Counted from the stretch's first letter, positions 51,406-60,970 are shown. The stretch: DNA of 64,000 bases from Georgenia sp. EYE_87 (GCF_023148685.1 NZ_JAHXNL010000001.1:682001-746000); one strand, 5' to 3'. Notes: a model not told the origin generated them from the sequence alone. Program-made: numbers and translations.

Positions 51406-52389
51406 TCAGTCCCGCAGGGCCTTGCCGGTCAGGTGCAGGAACACCGACTCCAGGTTGGGCCGGGTGATCTCGACACCGGTCAGCGACATCCCGGCGCCGG
51501 TGGCCCCGTTCACGACGGCGGCGACGGCGGCCGGTGCGTCACGCACGGTCAGCACGATGTCCCGCCGGTCGGCGTCGACGTGGACCACGGCCGGGAGCGC
51601 TGCGAGGGCCTCGGCGGCCGCGCCCGTGCTCCCGCCGCCGCTGAGACGGATGCGGTCGACGCCGCCGACGAGCCGGATCAGCTCGTCACGGGTGCCCTCG
51701 GCCTGGAACCGCCCGGAGTCGACGATCGCGATGCGGTCGCACAGCCGCTCGGCCTCCTCCATGTAGTGGGTCGTGTACAGCACCGCCATCCCCTCCACGG
51801 ACAGCGCCTCGACGGACTCGAGGATCGCGTTGCGCGACTGCGGGTCCACGCCCACGGTCGGCTCGTCGAGGATGAGCAGCGTCGGCCGGTGGAGGAGCCC
51901 GATGCCGATGTTGAGCCGGCGCTTCATGCCGCCGGAGTACTCCTTGGTGGCGTCCTTGGCGCGGTCGGCCAGGCCGACGAGCTCGAGCACGGTGTCGATC
52001 CGCGCCCCGAGCTCCTTTCCCCGCAGTCCCTGGAGACGGCCGAAGAAGGTGAGGTTCTCGCGGCCGGTGAGCTCGGGGTAGATCGCGAGGTCCTGGGGCA
52101 CCAGGCCGATGTGCCGCTTGACCTCGGTGCGCGTGGGCCCCATCGGCTGCCCGGCCACGGTGACGGTGCCCGCGTCGGCCGCGACGAGGCCGGCGATCAT
52201 GGAGATGGTCGTGGTCTTGCCTGCGCCGTTGGGCCCCAGGAGCCCGTACGTCTCGCCCGGCGCGATGCGGAACGAGACGCCGTCGACGGCGGTGAGGTCA
52301 CCGAAGCGGCGGACCAGGTCGGTGACGACGAGGACGTCGTCCGTCGCCTCGGTCCGGGTCGGGCGGTCGTCGGTGCGAGTGGTCGTCAC
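51406..52389 (-). CDS. ABC exporter ATP-binding protein
   Basis: 327 residues from GTG 52389. Walker A GLLGPNGAGKTTTI, Q-loop LVPQDLAIYPELTG, signature YSGGMKRRLNIG, Walker B TLLILDEPTVGVDP and H-loop TTHYMEEAERL. The C-terminal region ends NLESVFLHLTGKALRD, typical of ABC-2 exporter ATPases. First gene of a three-gene exporter operon. Confidence 0.93.
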   Translation of the reverse strand: MTTTRTDDRPTRTEATDDVLVVTDLVRRFGDLTAVDGVSFRIAPGETYGLLGPNGAGKTTTISMIAGLVAADAGTVTVAGQPMGPTRTEVKRHIGLVPQDLAIYPELTGRENLTFFGRLQGLRGKELGARIDTVLELVGLADRAKDATKEYSGGMKRRLNIGIGLLHRPTLLILDEPTVGVDPQSRNAILESVEALSVEGMAVLYTTHYMEEAERLCDRIAIVDSGRFQAEGTRDELIRLVGGVDRIRLSGGGSTGAAAEALAALPAVVHVDADRRDIVLTVRDAPAAVAAVVNGATGAGMSLTGVEITRPNLESVFLHLTGKALRD

Positions 52390-52612
52390 TGCGCTACGCC
52401 TGCCTGTGGGTCTGGGGTCCCGGCGGGGCCGCTGTCGTTGCATCGTGTCACGCACCGTCTGCGCGCTCAGGCAGTTTTCGGACCGTGCTCCTAGTGTTCA
52501 TGCGCCGGTCACCTGATTCCTGCGGGCCGAGGGGACCAAGGGCCCAGCCGGCCCGTCATTCCGGTGCCCCGCGCGGCGGCTCTCCTGGCATCCGCGATCC
52601 GGCGTCGCCGCG

Positions 52613-53530
52613 TCAGCATCCCGGCGCCGGCGTCCCGGCCGGCGCCAGCGCCTCGAGCACCTCGTGGGCACGCCGGACGGCGGCGGCCGGGTCCGCGTCG
52701 GGATGGCCCACGGCAGGGTCGAAGTTGAGGTCGGCGAAGAGCTCGGTGACGCCCTGCGCGGCGAGCGCCGGCAGGTCGGCGCGGACCTCGTCGAGCGTGC
52801 CTGTGAGGCGCGGCCCGCGCGGGCCGCCGCGGACAACCCCGCGGCAGACGAACCGCAGCGGTCCGGGATCCCTGCCGTGCGCCCGGGCGGCGTCCCGGAC
52901 CCGGTCGATCGAGGTCGACAGATCGTCGAGGTCGGCCCTGCTGGCACTGATCCACCCGTCGGCGAGGCGCCCCACCCGGTCGAGCGCCCGGGGGGCCGCT
53001 CCGCCGAGCAGCAGGGGCGGTGCGGGGCGCTGCACCGGCTTCGGCCGGACGACTGCCGCCGGAACCTGGTAGAACGCGCCGGAGAACTGCACCGGGTCCT
53101 GCCCCCAGAGCGCCCGCAGGCACGCGAGGTACTCCTCGGCGCGGGCACCGCGCCGCTCGTAGGGCGTCCCGGCCGCGACAAACTCCTCGCGCTCCCAACC
53201 GAGGCCGAGCCCGACGTCGAGGCGGCCTCCGGAGAGCACGTCGAGGGTGGCGAGCTGCTTGGCCAGCACGACGGGCGGCTGGAAGGGCATGTTGACGATC
53301 GCGGTGCCGAGGCGGATCCGGTCCGTGACCGCAGCTGCGTGGGCGAGGGTGACGACCGGGTCGAGCACGGAGGTGTAGACCGGCGGCAGGTGCGACCCCT
53401 CGGGGACGAGCAGGCGCTGGAACGTCCACAGGGACCGGTAGCCGAGCTCCTCGGCCCTCCGCGCGATGCCGACGACGTTCTCCGGTGTCGCCCAGGCGCC
53501 GGAGACGGGCAGGGCGAAGCCGATGTCCAT
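52613..53530 (-). CDS. LLM-class flavin/F420-dependent oxidoreductase
   Basis: 305 residues. Luciferase-like barrel: MDIGFALPVSGAWATPENVV, RRAEELGYRSLWTFQRLL, RIRLGTAIVNMPFQPPVVLA, DVLSGGRLDVGLGLGWEREE and PPLLLGGAAPRALDRVGRLA. The VLGLGWEREE and LLLGG segments fit F420-dependent enzymes of actinobacteria. Substrate unknown. It is upstream of and on the same strand as the ABC exporter, 223 bases away. Confidence 0.88.
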   Translation of the reverse strand: MDIGFALPVSGAWATPENVVGIARRAEELGYRSLWTFQRLLVPEGSHLPPVYTSVLDPVVTLAHAAAVTDRIRLGTAIVNMPFQPPVVLAKQLATLDVLSGGRLDVGLGLGWEREEFVAAGTPYERRGARAEEYLACLRALWGQDPVQFSGAFYQVPAAVVRPKPVQRPAPPLLLGGAAPRALDRVGRLADGWISASRADLDDLSTSIDRVRDAARAHGRDPGPLRFVCRGVVRGGPRGPRLTGTLDEVRADLPALAAQGVTELFADLNFDPAVGHPDADPAAAVRRAHEVLEALAPAGTPAPGC

Positions 53531-53830
53531 ACCTGACCGCCTCCCGCCGCGCGTCCGCCGTCACGGTCACGGCCCGCGCGGCCATGGTCCCACCCGCCGT
53601 CGTCCCCGGTGACGGCCCGCCGCGGTCGCCCCGATGGCGGCCGCGCTCGCCATGGTGCCGCGCGGCGTGGGTCGGCGCCAGCACCGCCTCCGGGCGGGCG
53701 GCCTCCGGGCGGGCGGCCTCCGGGCGGGCCGCCGTTGTCCACAGCCGTGCGGTCGGGCGCCGGGAGGGTGTGGAGGCCGCCGGCGCGATGTGGGCGGGTG
53801 GCGGTTGGCTGCGGTCAAGGAGGCAAGACC
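53531..53830. other. Intergenic region upstream of the DUF932 gene
   Basis: 300 bases between divergent genes. It contains the 15-base triplet repeat at 53686-53730. AAGGAGG lies before ATG 53831. No promoter box or gene was convincing. Confidence 0.5.
53686..53730. repeat. Three 15-base tandem repeats
   Basis: GCCTCCGGGCGGGCG at 53686-53700 and 53701-53715, and a last copy ending in C at 53716-53730. Confidence 0.9.
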
Positions 53831-54958
53831 ATGACCACAGAGACACTGCTGTCCCTCAACACTCAGACCCTCATCGGCAACACCTCGCAGCGCGGCACGG
53901 CCTGGCACTACCGGGCCGAGATGCAGGGCGCGGAGCCGAACCACTATCCGGGGCCGATCCCGACCGACGACGTCGCCCGCCGGCTCTTCGGCTGGCGGGC
54001 CCAGTCCCGGCCCGTCGCCGTCGAGCGCCCGGCGGACGCGGCGACGATGACGCACCTGAACGCCAGTGGCGAGCCAGTCCGCTGGGTGGCCGTGGAGTCA
54101 CGGCAGGCCATCGTCCGCTCGGACCGCGACGACGGCACGGTGCTCGGGGTCTTCACCCAGGCGTACGAGCCGCACCAGTACACCGACTACCTGCTCCGCA
54201 CGGTGTCGGACATTCTCGACGACTCACTGACGGTCAGCTCCGCGGGGCTGCTCCGCGACGGCGCCATCGCCTGGGTCGAGGTGAGCATGCCGGAGTCGAT
54301 CACGACGCCGGAGGGGGTCGAGTTTCGGCCCAACCTGCTGGCCACCACCACCCACGACGGCTCGTTGGCGACGACGTACAAGCGCACGGTGACGGACGTC
54401 GTGTGCGACAACACCCGCGCCGTCGCCCTGGCCGAGCGCGGGCAGGAGCTGCGCATCCGCCACTCGCGCAACTCCCGGGTCAAGCTGGACGCGGCCCGCC
54501 GCGCCCTGACGATCGTCCACACGACCGGCGAGGCCTTCGCCGAGGAGATCCGTCGGCTGTGCCGGATCGACGTGGACCGGCGTACGTGGTCCAGGTTCCT
54601 CGATTCCTGGGTGCCCCTGAAGGGGCCGCGCGACGAGCCGTTGCCGCCGCGTGCGCTGAAGCACGCCGAGCGGAAGCGGGAGGCGATCGACGAGCTCTAC
54701 GTCCACGACCGCCGGGTCGAGCCGTGGGGCGGGACCGCCCACGCGGTGCTTCAGGCGGTGAACACCTACGAGCACCACGCCAGCCCGATGAGAGGTCCCT
54801 CCAGGGCGCAGCGCAACATGCTTCGCACGGTGGACGGGACCTACGCGTCGCTGGACCGGGCGGTCTGGTCGGCGCTGGAGCGCGTGCTGCCCGACGGGCC
54901 TGCGGATCGCGCCGCGGCCACGGAGCCGGCGAAGAGCTGGGTGCTGGTGGGCGGGTGA
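53831..54958 (+). CDS. DUF932 (phage/plasmid-like) protein
   Basis: 375 residues with AAGGAGG before ATG 53831. The start MTTETLLSLNTQTLIGNTSQ with RGTAWHYRAE, then ALGVFTQAYEPHQYTDYLL-like and TTHDGSLATTYKRTVTDVVC with DNTRAVALAERG match the DUF932/TIGR03299 family found on phages and plasmids. Its biochemical role is unknown. Here it sits alone among chromosomal genes, with a base composition like its neighbours. Confidence 0.85.
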   Translation: MTTETLLSLNTQTLIGNTSQRGTAWHYRAEMQGAEPNHYPGPIPTDDVARRLFGWRAQSRPVAVERPADAATMTHLNASGEPVRWVAVESRQAIVRSDRDDGTVLGVFTQAYEPHQYTDYLLRTVSDILDDSLTVSSAGLLRDGAIAWVEVSMPESITTPEGVEFRPNLLATTTHDGSLATTYKRTVTDVVCDNTRAVALAERGQELRIRHSRNSRVKLDAARRALTIVHTTGEAFAEEIRRLCRIDVDRRTWSRFLDSWVPLKGPRDEPLPPRALKHAERKREAIDELYVHDRRVEPWGGTAHAVLQAVNTYEHHASPMRGPSRAQRNMLRTVDGTYASLDRAVWSALERVLPDGPADRAAATEPAKSWVLVGG

Positions 54959-54967
54959 GGCGACCCG

Positions 54968-55306
54968 TCAGCGACCGAAGGTCTCGTAGTACTCCCACGA
55001 CGGGGGCACCGAACGGCGGCCCAGGGTGCCGGCCCGGACGGGCGCGAGGGCGGGCACCGGTCGCATCCGCGAGCCGTGCGCCTCCGCGGCCGCGGACGCA
55101 CCGGCGGAGAGCACCGGGGAGAGGCCCATCACGAGCCCTGCACCCATGACGACGGCGAGGAGCGCCGCGAGCAGAGTGCTGGTGATCCCGGCGGAGGCGA
55201 GCAGCCCGGTCACAAGCAGCCCGCCGGCGAAGAGCACCCATCCACGGCGGGCGGGAGACAGCTTGGCGAACCAACCAGAACTGCTGGGGACGCGGGGGCG
55301 GCGCAT
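54968..55306 (-). CDS. Small hypothetical membrane protein
   Basis: 112 residues; TGGAGG precedes ATG 55306. A basic N-terminus and two hydrophobic segments (RGWVLFAGGLLVTGLLASAG and TLLAALLAVVMGAGLVMGLS) are followed by a 40-residue hydrophilic tail ending in WEYYETFGR. No family recognised. It faces the DUF932 gene tail to tail. Confidence 0.7.
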   Translation of the reverse strand: MRRPRVPSSSGWFAKLSPARRGWVLFAGGLLVTGLLASAGITSTLLAALLAVVMGAGLVMGLSPVLSAGASAAAEAHGSRMRPVPALAPVRAGTLGRRSVPPSWEYYETFGR

Positions 55307-55465
55307 CGGACCTCCAGGGGAAGAAGTGGTTGAGACGGGACGTTAGTCCCGGGTAAAAACGGACGCGAGGCGTTGTCCGATTGATCCCCTAATTTCCGCC
55401 GGCCCGTCTCAGGATTCGGACCAGCCCGGTCGACGTGGACAGCTCGACCCGCCGCCCAGCCCCCG

Positions 55466-55503
55466 GTCTCACCCAAGGCCGACAGTCTCGCCCAAGGCCG
55501 ATC
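55466..55503. repeat. 19-base tandem duplication
   Basis: GTCTCACCCAAGGCCGACA at 55466-55484 is followed by a near copy with GTCTCGCCCAAGGCCGA at 55485-55503. It is in the gap between the small membrane protein gene and the ornithine-cyclodeaminase-family gene. Confidence 0.8.
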
Positions 55504-55551
55504 ACACGTCGCCCCGTGCGGGCGAGTCGCACCGCTGAAGGGCTGCCCGTC

Positions 55552-56544
55552 TCAGTCGCTTCGTCTCGCCGCTGCGCGGAAGATCGCCGCCGCCACCACA
55601 AGGTCCTCCCACGGCATGCCGGTGCCCTTGAACAGGCGCGGGCCCGAGCTCTCGAGCCGGGCGCGGCCGGTGACGACGTCGTGCAGGGTGACGAGCTCGT
55701 CCTCCTTGAGCGTTCCGGACGCGAGCGGGATGACGACGTCGCCCGCCTCGCGGAGCGTGCTCGCGCGGGACTCCACGACGACGCTCGCCCGGCGGACGAG
55801 CGCGTCGTCCACCTCGCGGGCGTCCGGGAAGTGCGAGCCCATCGCGACGACGACGGCTTCGTCCTTGACGAGGTCTCCGTCGAAGAGGGGCGTCGGGGAC
55901 GCGGTGCAGCAGCAGATGAGATCGGCGTCCTCGACCGCGGCGGCTGCGTCCTCGAGACGGCAGGTCCGCACCGTCGCGCCGGCGGCCCGGACCTCCTCGG
56001 CGAGGCGCTCGAGCGGTGCGTGCGTGCGGCCCACCAGGGTGACGTCGGCGACGGTGCGGGACTCGAGCAGGGCGAGGGCGTGGCCGCGGGCCTGCGTCCC
56101 GGTGCCGAAGACCGTGAGTCGCTCGGGGCCGGAGGGCGTGGGCGCCAGGTGCCGGACGGCGAGGGCCGAGACCGCAGGGGTGCGCAGGTTGGTCAGGGCG
56201 ATGCCGTCGACCACCGCCGCCGGCCGCTGGCCCGGCCCCTCGAACAGCACGTACGCCCCCTGGATGAGAGGCAGGTCGGTGTTGCCGGGCGTGCTCGAGA
56301 GCAGCTTGACCCCGGAGAGGTCGCCGAGCGTGGACGGCATGATGAGGAGCTCCCCGGTCGCCGTCGTCACCCGGGAGCGCGGGGCGTCCCGCTCGGGGTC
56401 CAGCCCGCCGAGGAGCGCCGCCTCGAGAGCGTCGACGGCGGCCGTCGTCGAGGTCGTGCGGGCGACGTCCTCGGCGGAGATGAGGGCCATGCCGGCGAAG
56501 TGCGCGGGCGCAACCCCGCCGGCGTCCTGGTCGGGTCTGGTCAT
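55552..56544 (-). CDS. Ornithine cyclodeaminase/mu-crystallin family protein
   Basis: 330 residues, ATG 56544 preceded by GGAAAGG. SDR-like Rossmann core: LTVFGTGTQARGHALALLES, DADLICCCTASPTPLFDGDL, GSHFPDAREVDDAL, and an N-terminal substrate domain with RSRVTTATGELLIMPSTLGD and GVKLLSSTPGN. Family members deaminate ornithine to proline or reduce delta-1-pyrroline-2-carboxylate. It follows putA and a GntR gene on the same strand, which favours a proline-related role. Confidence 0.88.
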   Translation of the reverse strand: MTRPDQDAGGVAPAHFAGMALISAEDVARTTSTTAAVDALEAALLGGLDPERDAPRSRVTTATGELLIMPSTLGDLSGVKLLSSTPGNTDLPLIQGAYVLFEGPGQRPAAVVDGIALTNLRTPAVSALAVRHLAPTPSGPERLTVFGTGTQARGHALALLESRTVADVTLVGRTHAPLERLAEEVRAAGATVRTCRLEDAAAAVEDADLICCCTASPTPLFDGDLVKDEAVVVAMGSHFPDAREVDDALVRRASVVVESRASTLREAGDVVIPLASGTLKEDELVTLHDVVTGRARLESSGPRLFKGTGMPWEDLVVAAAIFRAAARRSD

Positions 56545-56682
56545 GGTGCCTTTCCGGCGCGCATGGACGCCATGGTTGTCGGGAGACGGGCGGCCCGGCA
56601 CTGCGGTCGGGCCGTCCGCCCGTCCCTGAGATCCGGCCGTCCACCACTGGACGTGCGGGGCCCCGCCCGCCGGCGCCCGGGG

Positions 56683-57354
56683 TCAGCCCGTCGCTGAGGC
56701 TGGGCCGGCCTCCGGCAGCGGACTTGCCCAGTCTCCCCGGACGTGGCCGAGGTGCGTGCTCATCACGCGGGCGGCCCGCTCGCCGTCCCCGGCGACGAGC
56801 GCGTCCAGCAGGTCCGCGTGCTCCGCCGCGGAGCACTCCAGCTGGCCCTCCTCGGCGAGGTTGTGCAGGCCGTACAGGCGGGTCTGGTCGCGCAGGGTGG
56901 CCACGAACTTCACGAGCCGCCCGTTGCCGAGCAGCTCGAGCAGCGAGAGGTGGAACTCCCGGTCGGCCGAGAGGAACCTGGCGACGTCCTTGGCCGCCGC
57001 GGCCGCGGCGCTCTCCTCGGCGTGCCGGCGCACCTCCGCCTCACGCCCGGCGATGCCCTCCTCGCCGAGCCGCCGCATCGCCGGCACCTCGAGCATGAGC
57101 CGGAGCTCGTGGATCTCGTCGAGGTCGTCCTCGGTCAGGCGCGTCACCTGGAACCCGACGTTGGGGACCACCTGCATGATCCCCTGCTCGACCAGCGTGA
57201 GCATCGCCTCGCGGACGGGACCGTTCGAGGTGCCGAGCCGTGCGGCCATGCCGGCCGCGGAGTGGATCTCGCCGGGCCGGATCTCGCCCGAGACCATGCC
57301 CTGACGGATGACCGCCAGGGCCTGGTCCTTGAGGCTGGGCCGGGTGAGCTTCAC
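56683..57354 (-). CDS. GntR-family (FCD) regulator, likely of proline catabolism
   Basis: 223 residues. N-terminal GntR winged helix: LKDQALAVIRQGMVSGEIRP, AARLGTSNGPVREAMLTLVE, NVGFQVTRLTEDDL. C-terminal FCD domain with metal-type residues: EIHELRLMLEVPAMRRL, DREFHLSLLELLGNGRLV and EHADLLDALVAGDGERA. It starts 28 bases after the putA stop, so is co-transcribed. A palindrome upstream of putA is a candidate binding site. Confidence 0.9.
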   Translation of the reverse strand: MKLTRPSLKDQALAVIRQGMVSGEIRPGEIHSAAGMAARLGTSNGPVREAMLTLVEQGIMQVVPNVGFQVTRLTEDDLDEIHELRLMLEVPAMRRLGEEGIAGREAEVRRHAEESAAAAAAKDVARFLSADREFHLSLLELLGNGRLVKFVATLRDQTRLYGLHNLAEEGQLECSAAEHADLLDALVAGDGERAARVMSTHLGHVRGDWASPLPEAGPASATG

Positions 57355-57382
57355 GACGGCGTCCTTGCGTGGGTCACGGCGG

Positions 57383-60300
57383 TCAGTGCCCGGCCGGCAG
57401 GTGACCGAAGCGGTGGAGGGTGCGGGAGACGGCCTGCTCGCGCAGGAAGGCGAGCAGCTCGCGCCGCCCGGTGGCGAGCACCGGCCCGTCGAGCACCGTG
57501 ACCGCGGGTGAGGCCAGCTCGTCGACGACGCGGGCCGCCTCGTCGCCCGAGCCGATGACCCGGACGCGGTCCACGGGCTCGCGGCGCACCTGGGCGATGA
57601 ACTCCTCGGTGCTCTCCCCGCGTGTGACGTGCTCGGCCAGTCGGCGCAGCCCCGCCCGGGCCGTCTCGGCGGAGGCGTCGAGGGCCTTCAGGGCCGCGCT
57701 GGTCTCCGGGTCGAGGCTGACGCGGACGCGGCTGCCGGCGAGCTCGGCGGCCAGCAGCACCCGGACGAGCTCGACGACGGACGCCCCGGGCACGGTGCGC
57801 ACCGTCACCTCGGTGGGCCGGTACCGGAAGATGTTGGCCTCGACCTCCAGGCCGCTCTCGTCCTTCTCGACCCCGAGGTCGGCCGCCCACGCGGCGGCGT
57901 CGGAGGCGACGGCGGACCGCAGCCAGGACCGGTCGGCCTGGGAGGTGACCAGGCCGGTGTAGTCGTCCAGGGCCCCGCGCACGTCCGACGTGGTCTCACC
58001 CTGCTGCGCGGGGACGCCGTCGGGCGCCCACGTGCCGAGCTGCGCGACGTAGTTCGGACCGCCGGCCTTCGCGCCCGGGCCCACCGAGGAGGACTTCCAG
58101 CCGCCGAAGGACTGGCGCCGCACGATCGCCCCGGTGATGTGCCGGTTGACGTAGGCGTTGCCGACCTCGACCTTCTCCAGCCAGCGGTCGATCTCGGCCT
58201 CGTCGAGGGAGTGCAGGCCCCCGGTGAGGCCGAATGCGGTGGCGTTCTGCAGCGTGACGGCCTCGTCCAGGTCCTTCGCGTACATGATGCCGAGCACGGG
58301 ACCGAAGGCCTCGGTGAGGTGGAAGAAGGACCCGGGTGCGACGTCGTCCTTCAGGCCCGGGGACCACAGACGCCCGCTGTCGTCGAGCTGGCGGGGCTCC
58401 ACGAGCCACTTCTCGCCCGGCTCGAGGACGGTCAGCGAACGCTCGAGCTTGCCGGTGGGCGGCTCGATGACCGGGCCCATCGTCGTCGTCAGGTCGGTCG
58501 GCCAGCCCACGCGAAGCGACTTCACGGCGTCGACCAGCTGGCGGCGGAGCCGCTCGGACCGGCCGGCGGACCCGACCAGGATGACCAGGGACGCGGCGGA
58601 GCACTTCTGCCCGGCGTGCCCGAACGCGCTCTTGACGAGGTCGGCCACCGCGAGGTCGTAGTCCGCCGCGGGCGTGATGACCAGGGCGTTCTTGCCCGAC
58701 GTCTCCCCCAGCACGCGCGCCCCGCCCGGGCGACCACGGCGCCAGGACATGAACATCTCGGCGGTCTCGGCGGCGCCGGTGAGAATGACGGAGTCGACCC
58801 CCTCGTGGGCGACCAGCGCCCTGCCGACCTCACGCTCGTCGGTGCGCACCACCTGCGCGACGTCTCCCGGCACACCCGCGGCGTGCAGCGCGGCCATGGC
58901 GATCTCGGTGCAGCCGGGCACGTGATGGGCCGGCTTGATGACGACGGCGGAGCCGGCGGCCAGCGCGGCGAGGACGCCGCCGATCGGGATCGCCACGGGG
59001 AAGTTCCACGGCGGCGTGACCAGCGTGAGCACGTCCGGGGTGAACCGGGCGCCGTCCGCGTGCAGCGAGGCACCCGCCTCGAGCTCGAGGGCGCGGTCGG
59101 CGTAGTAGCGGGCGAAGTCGATCGCCTCGGAGACCTCCGGGTCCGCCTGGTCGATGGTCTTGCCACCCTCGTGGACCATCTGGGTGATCAGCGCGCCGCG
59201 CCGGTCCTCGAGCTCGTCGGCGGCGCGGCGCAGCAGCGCGGCGCGCTCGGCGGCCGGCGTGGCGGCCCACGCCCGCTGCGCGTCCCGGCCGCGGGCGACG
59301 ACCTCGTCGACCTCGGCGACCGAGCCGAGAAGTGGCGAGGTCAGCGGCGCGGGCGAGGCGGAGACGAGCCGCCCGGCCCACTCGCGCACCTCGGGCAGCG
59401 CAGGGTCGGAGTCGGTGGCGTTGGTGAAGGTCTCGCCGGCCGGCGCGTGCTCGGGCGAGCGACGCGGCGCCGTCGAGGTCGTGGGGATGTCCCGCACAGA
59501 CGCACGGAAGCGGCGCTCCTGGTCGGTCATCGCCTCCTCGCCGCCGGCGAAGAGCCCGTGGAGGAAGTTCTGGGACTGGGCGTTCTCCTCCAGGCGGCGG
59601 ATCAGGTAGGAGACCGCCACGTCGAAGTCCTCGGGCGCGACGACGGGGGTGTAGAGGATCACCGAGCCGACCGTGTCGCGCACCGCGCGTGCCTGCGAGG
59701 GTGCCATGCCCTGCAGCATCTCGACGTCGAGGGACGCGCCGACGCCGCGGCGCTCGGCGAGCAGGTGCGCCAGGGCCACGTCGTAGAGGTTGTGGGAGGC
59801 GACGCCGAGGCGCACGACGCCGGCGAGCTCCGGGCGGAGCGTGCGCTCGACGAGCCGCAGGTAGTTCGCGTCCACCTCGTCCTTGCTGGTGTACGGGGCC
59901 TGCTCCCAGCCGTGCAGCTTCGCCTCGACGTGCTCCATGGACAGGTTTGCGCCCTTGACAAGGCGGATCTTGATGGGTGCGCCGCCGTCGGCCACGCGCT
60001 TCCGGGCGAACGCGAGGAGCTCGTCGAGCCCGCGGTTGGCGTCCGGCAGGTAGGCCTGGAGCACGATGCCGGCCTCGAGATCCGTGAACTCCGGCTCCGA
60101 GAGCAGTGCGGTGAACACCTCGATGGTCAGGTCGAGGTCCCGGTACTCCTCCATGTCCATGTTGACGAAGGCGTGGGGCGAGCGGGCCTTGGCGGCCCGG
60201 TAGATCGGGCGCAGCCGCTCGGTGACGCGGGCCACCGTGCCCGCGGTGTCCCAGGTGGAGATCTGCGAGACGAGCGAGGAGACCTTGATCGAGACGTAGT

Positions 60301-60874
60301 CGACGTCGTCGCGCTCGAGCAGCGCCCGCGTGCGGTCGGCCCGGGAGGCCGCCTCGGACTCGCCGAGGACCGCCTCGCCGAGCAGGTTGATGTTCAGCCG
60401 GAAGCCCTCCGCCCGCGCCCGGACGAGGTGCTGCGCGAGCGCCGGGTCGTGAGCGTCGACCACGAGGTGACCGACCAGCTGGCGCAGCCGCTTGCGTGCC
60501 AGCGGCACGACGACGCCCGGGGCCAGCGGCGCGACCTTCGCGCCGACGGCGAGCAGCGCACGGTCCGACGTCGAGAGGAACCCGGCCGCACCGGCGGACA
60601 GGCCGGTCAGCTCGTGGGCGGCCACCCGGGAGTCCTCCGGCCGGGCCACGCGGTCCACGAACCGCACGGCGAGGTCGAGCCCCTGCGGGTCGCCGACCAG
60701 GCCCGCCAGCTGCTGGGAGGTCGCCCGCTCCTTGTCGGACTGCCCTGCCTCGGTGGCCGCCAGCCACTCGTCAGCGAGGGTGACGGCGTCCTCGACGAGC
60801 GCGGACAGGTCGGCCGGGACGCCGGCGGGCTCCGCCGTCGGCTCGTCGTGGCGGTGGGTGGTGCTCGCAGCCAT
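57383..60874 (-). CDS. putA: Bifunctional proline dehydrogenase / glutamate-semialdehyde dehydrogenase (PutA)
   Basis: 1,163 residues from ATG 60874, preceded by CAGGAG. The PRODH barrel (about 110-480) includes VSIKVSSLVSQISTWDT, MDMEEYRDLDLTIEVF, RLVKGANLSMEHVEAK and SHNLYDVALAHLL. The P5C dehydrogenase domain (about 520-1000) has TPPWNFPVAIPIGGVLAAL, LGETSGKNALVIT with the Glu, GHAGQKCSAASLV with the catalytic Cys, and ITGAIVRRQSFGGWKSSSVG. A C-terminal domain of about 150 residues follows. There is no N-terminal DNA-binding domain, so a separate regulator is expected. Proline is oxidised to glutamate via P5C. Confidence 0.96.
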   Translation of the reverse strand: MAASTTHRHDEPTAEPAGVPADLSALVEDAVTLADEWLAATEAGQSDKERATSQQLAGLVGDPQGLDLAVRFVDRVARPEDSRVAAHELTGLSAGAAGFLSTSDRALLAVGAKVAPLAPGVVVPLARKRLRQLVGHLVVDAHDPALAQHLVRARAEGFRLNINLLGEAVLGESEAASRADRTRALLERDDVDYVSIKVSSLVSQISTWDTAGTVARVTERLRPIYRAAKARSPHAFVNMDMEEYRDLDLTIEVFTALLSEPEFTDLEAGIVLQAYLPDANRGLDELLAFARKRVADGGAPIKIRLVKGANLSMEHVEAKLHGWEQAPYTSKDEVDANYLRLVERTLRPELAGVVRLGVASHNLYDVALAHLLAERRGVGASLDVEMLQGMAPSQARAVRDTVGSVILYTPVVAPEDFDVAVSYLIRRLEENAQSQNFLHGLFAGGEEAMTDQERRFRASVRDIPTTSTAPRRSPEHAPAGETFTNATDSDPALPEVREWAGRLVSASPAPLTSPLLGSVAEVDEVVARGRDAQRAWAATPAAERAALLRRAADELEDRRGALITQMVHEGGKTIDQADPEVSEAIDFARYYADRALELEAGASLHADGARFTPDVLTLVTPPWNFPVAIPIGGVLAALAAGSAVVIKPAHHVPGCTEIAMAALHAAGVPGDVAQVVRTDEREVGRALVAHEGVDSVILTGAAETAEMFMSWRRGRPGGARVLGETSGKNALVITPAADYDLAVADLVKSAFGHAGQKCSAASLVILVGSAGRSERLRRQLVDAVKSLRVGWPTDLTTTMGPVIEPPTGKLERSLTVLEPGEKWLVEPRQLDDSGRLWSPGLKDDVAPGSFFHLTEAFGPVLGIMYAKDLDEAVTLQNATAFGLTGGLHSLDEAEIDRWLEKVEVGNAYVNRHITGAIVRRQSFGGWKSSSVGPGAKAGGPNYVAQLGTWAPDGVPAQQGETTSDVRGALDDYTGLVTSQADRSWLRSAVASDAAAWAADLGVEKDESGLEVEANIFRYRPTEVTVRTVPGASVVELVRVLLAAELAGSRVRVSLDPETSAALKALDASAETARAGLRRLAEHVTRGESTEEFIAQVRREPVDRVRVIGSGDEAARVVDELASPAVTVLDGPVLATGRRELLAFLREQAVSRTLHRFGHLPAGH

Positions 60875-60951
60875 GGGTGCTCCTGTCGGCAACGGCTCGC
60901 CGGTGGCTGACGCGGGGATTCAGGCCACGACGCCCGGTGAGTGATTGATTA

Positions 60952-60970
60952 CCTGTTACTCGGTAGCAGG
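60952..60970. promoter_or_regulatory. Inverted repeat upstream of putA, candidate GntR operator
   Basis: CCTGTTACTCGGTAGCAGG is a 19-base palindrome, seven of nine positions paired, 78-96 bases before the putA start. Its size and symmetry fit GntR/FCD sites. Confidence 0.5.

Noticed and set aside
53831-54958. Prophage remnant
   Set aside because: Only one phage-associated family is present. No integrase, terminase, capsid or lysis gene and no att-like repeats were found nearby.
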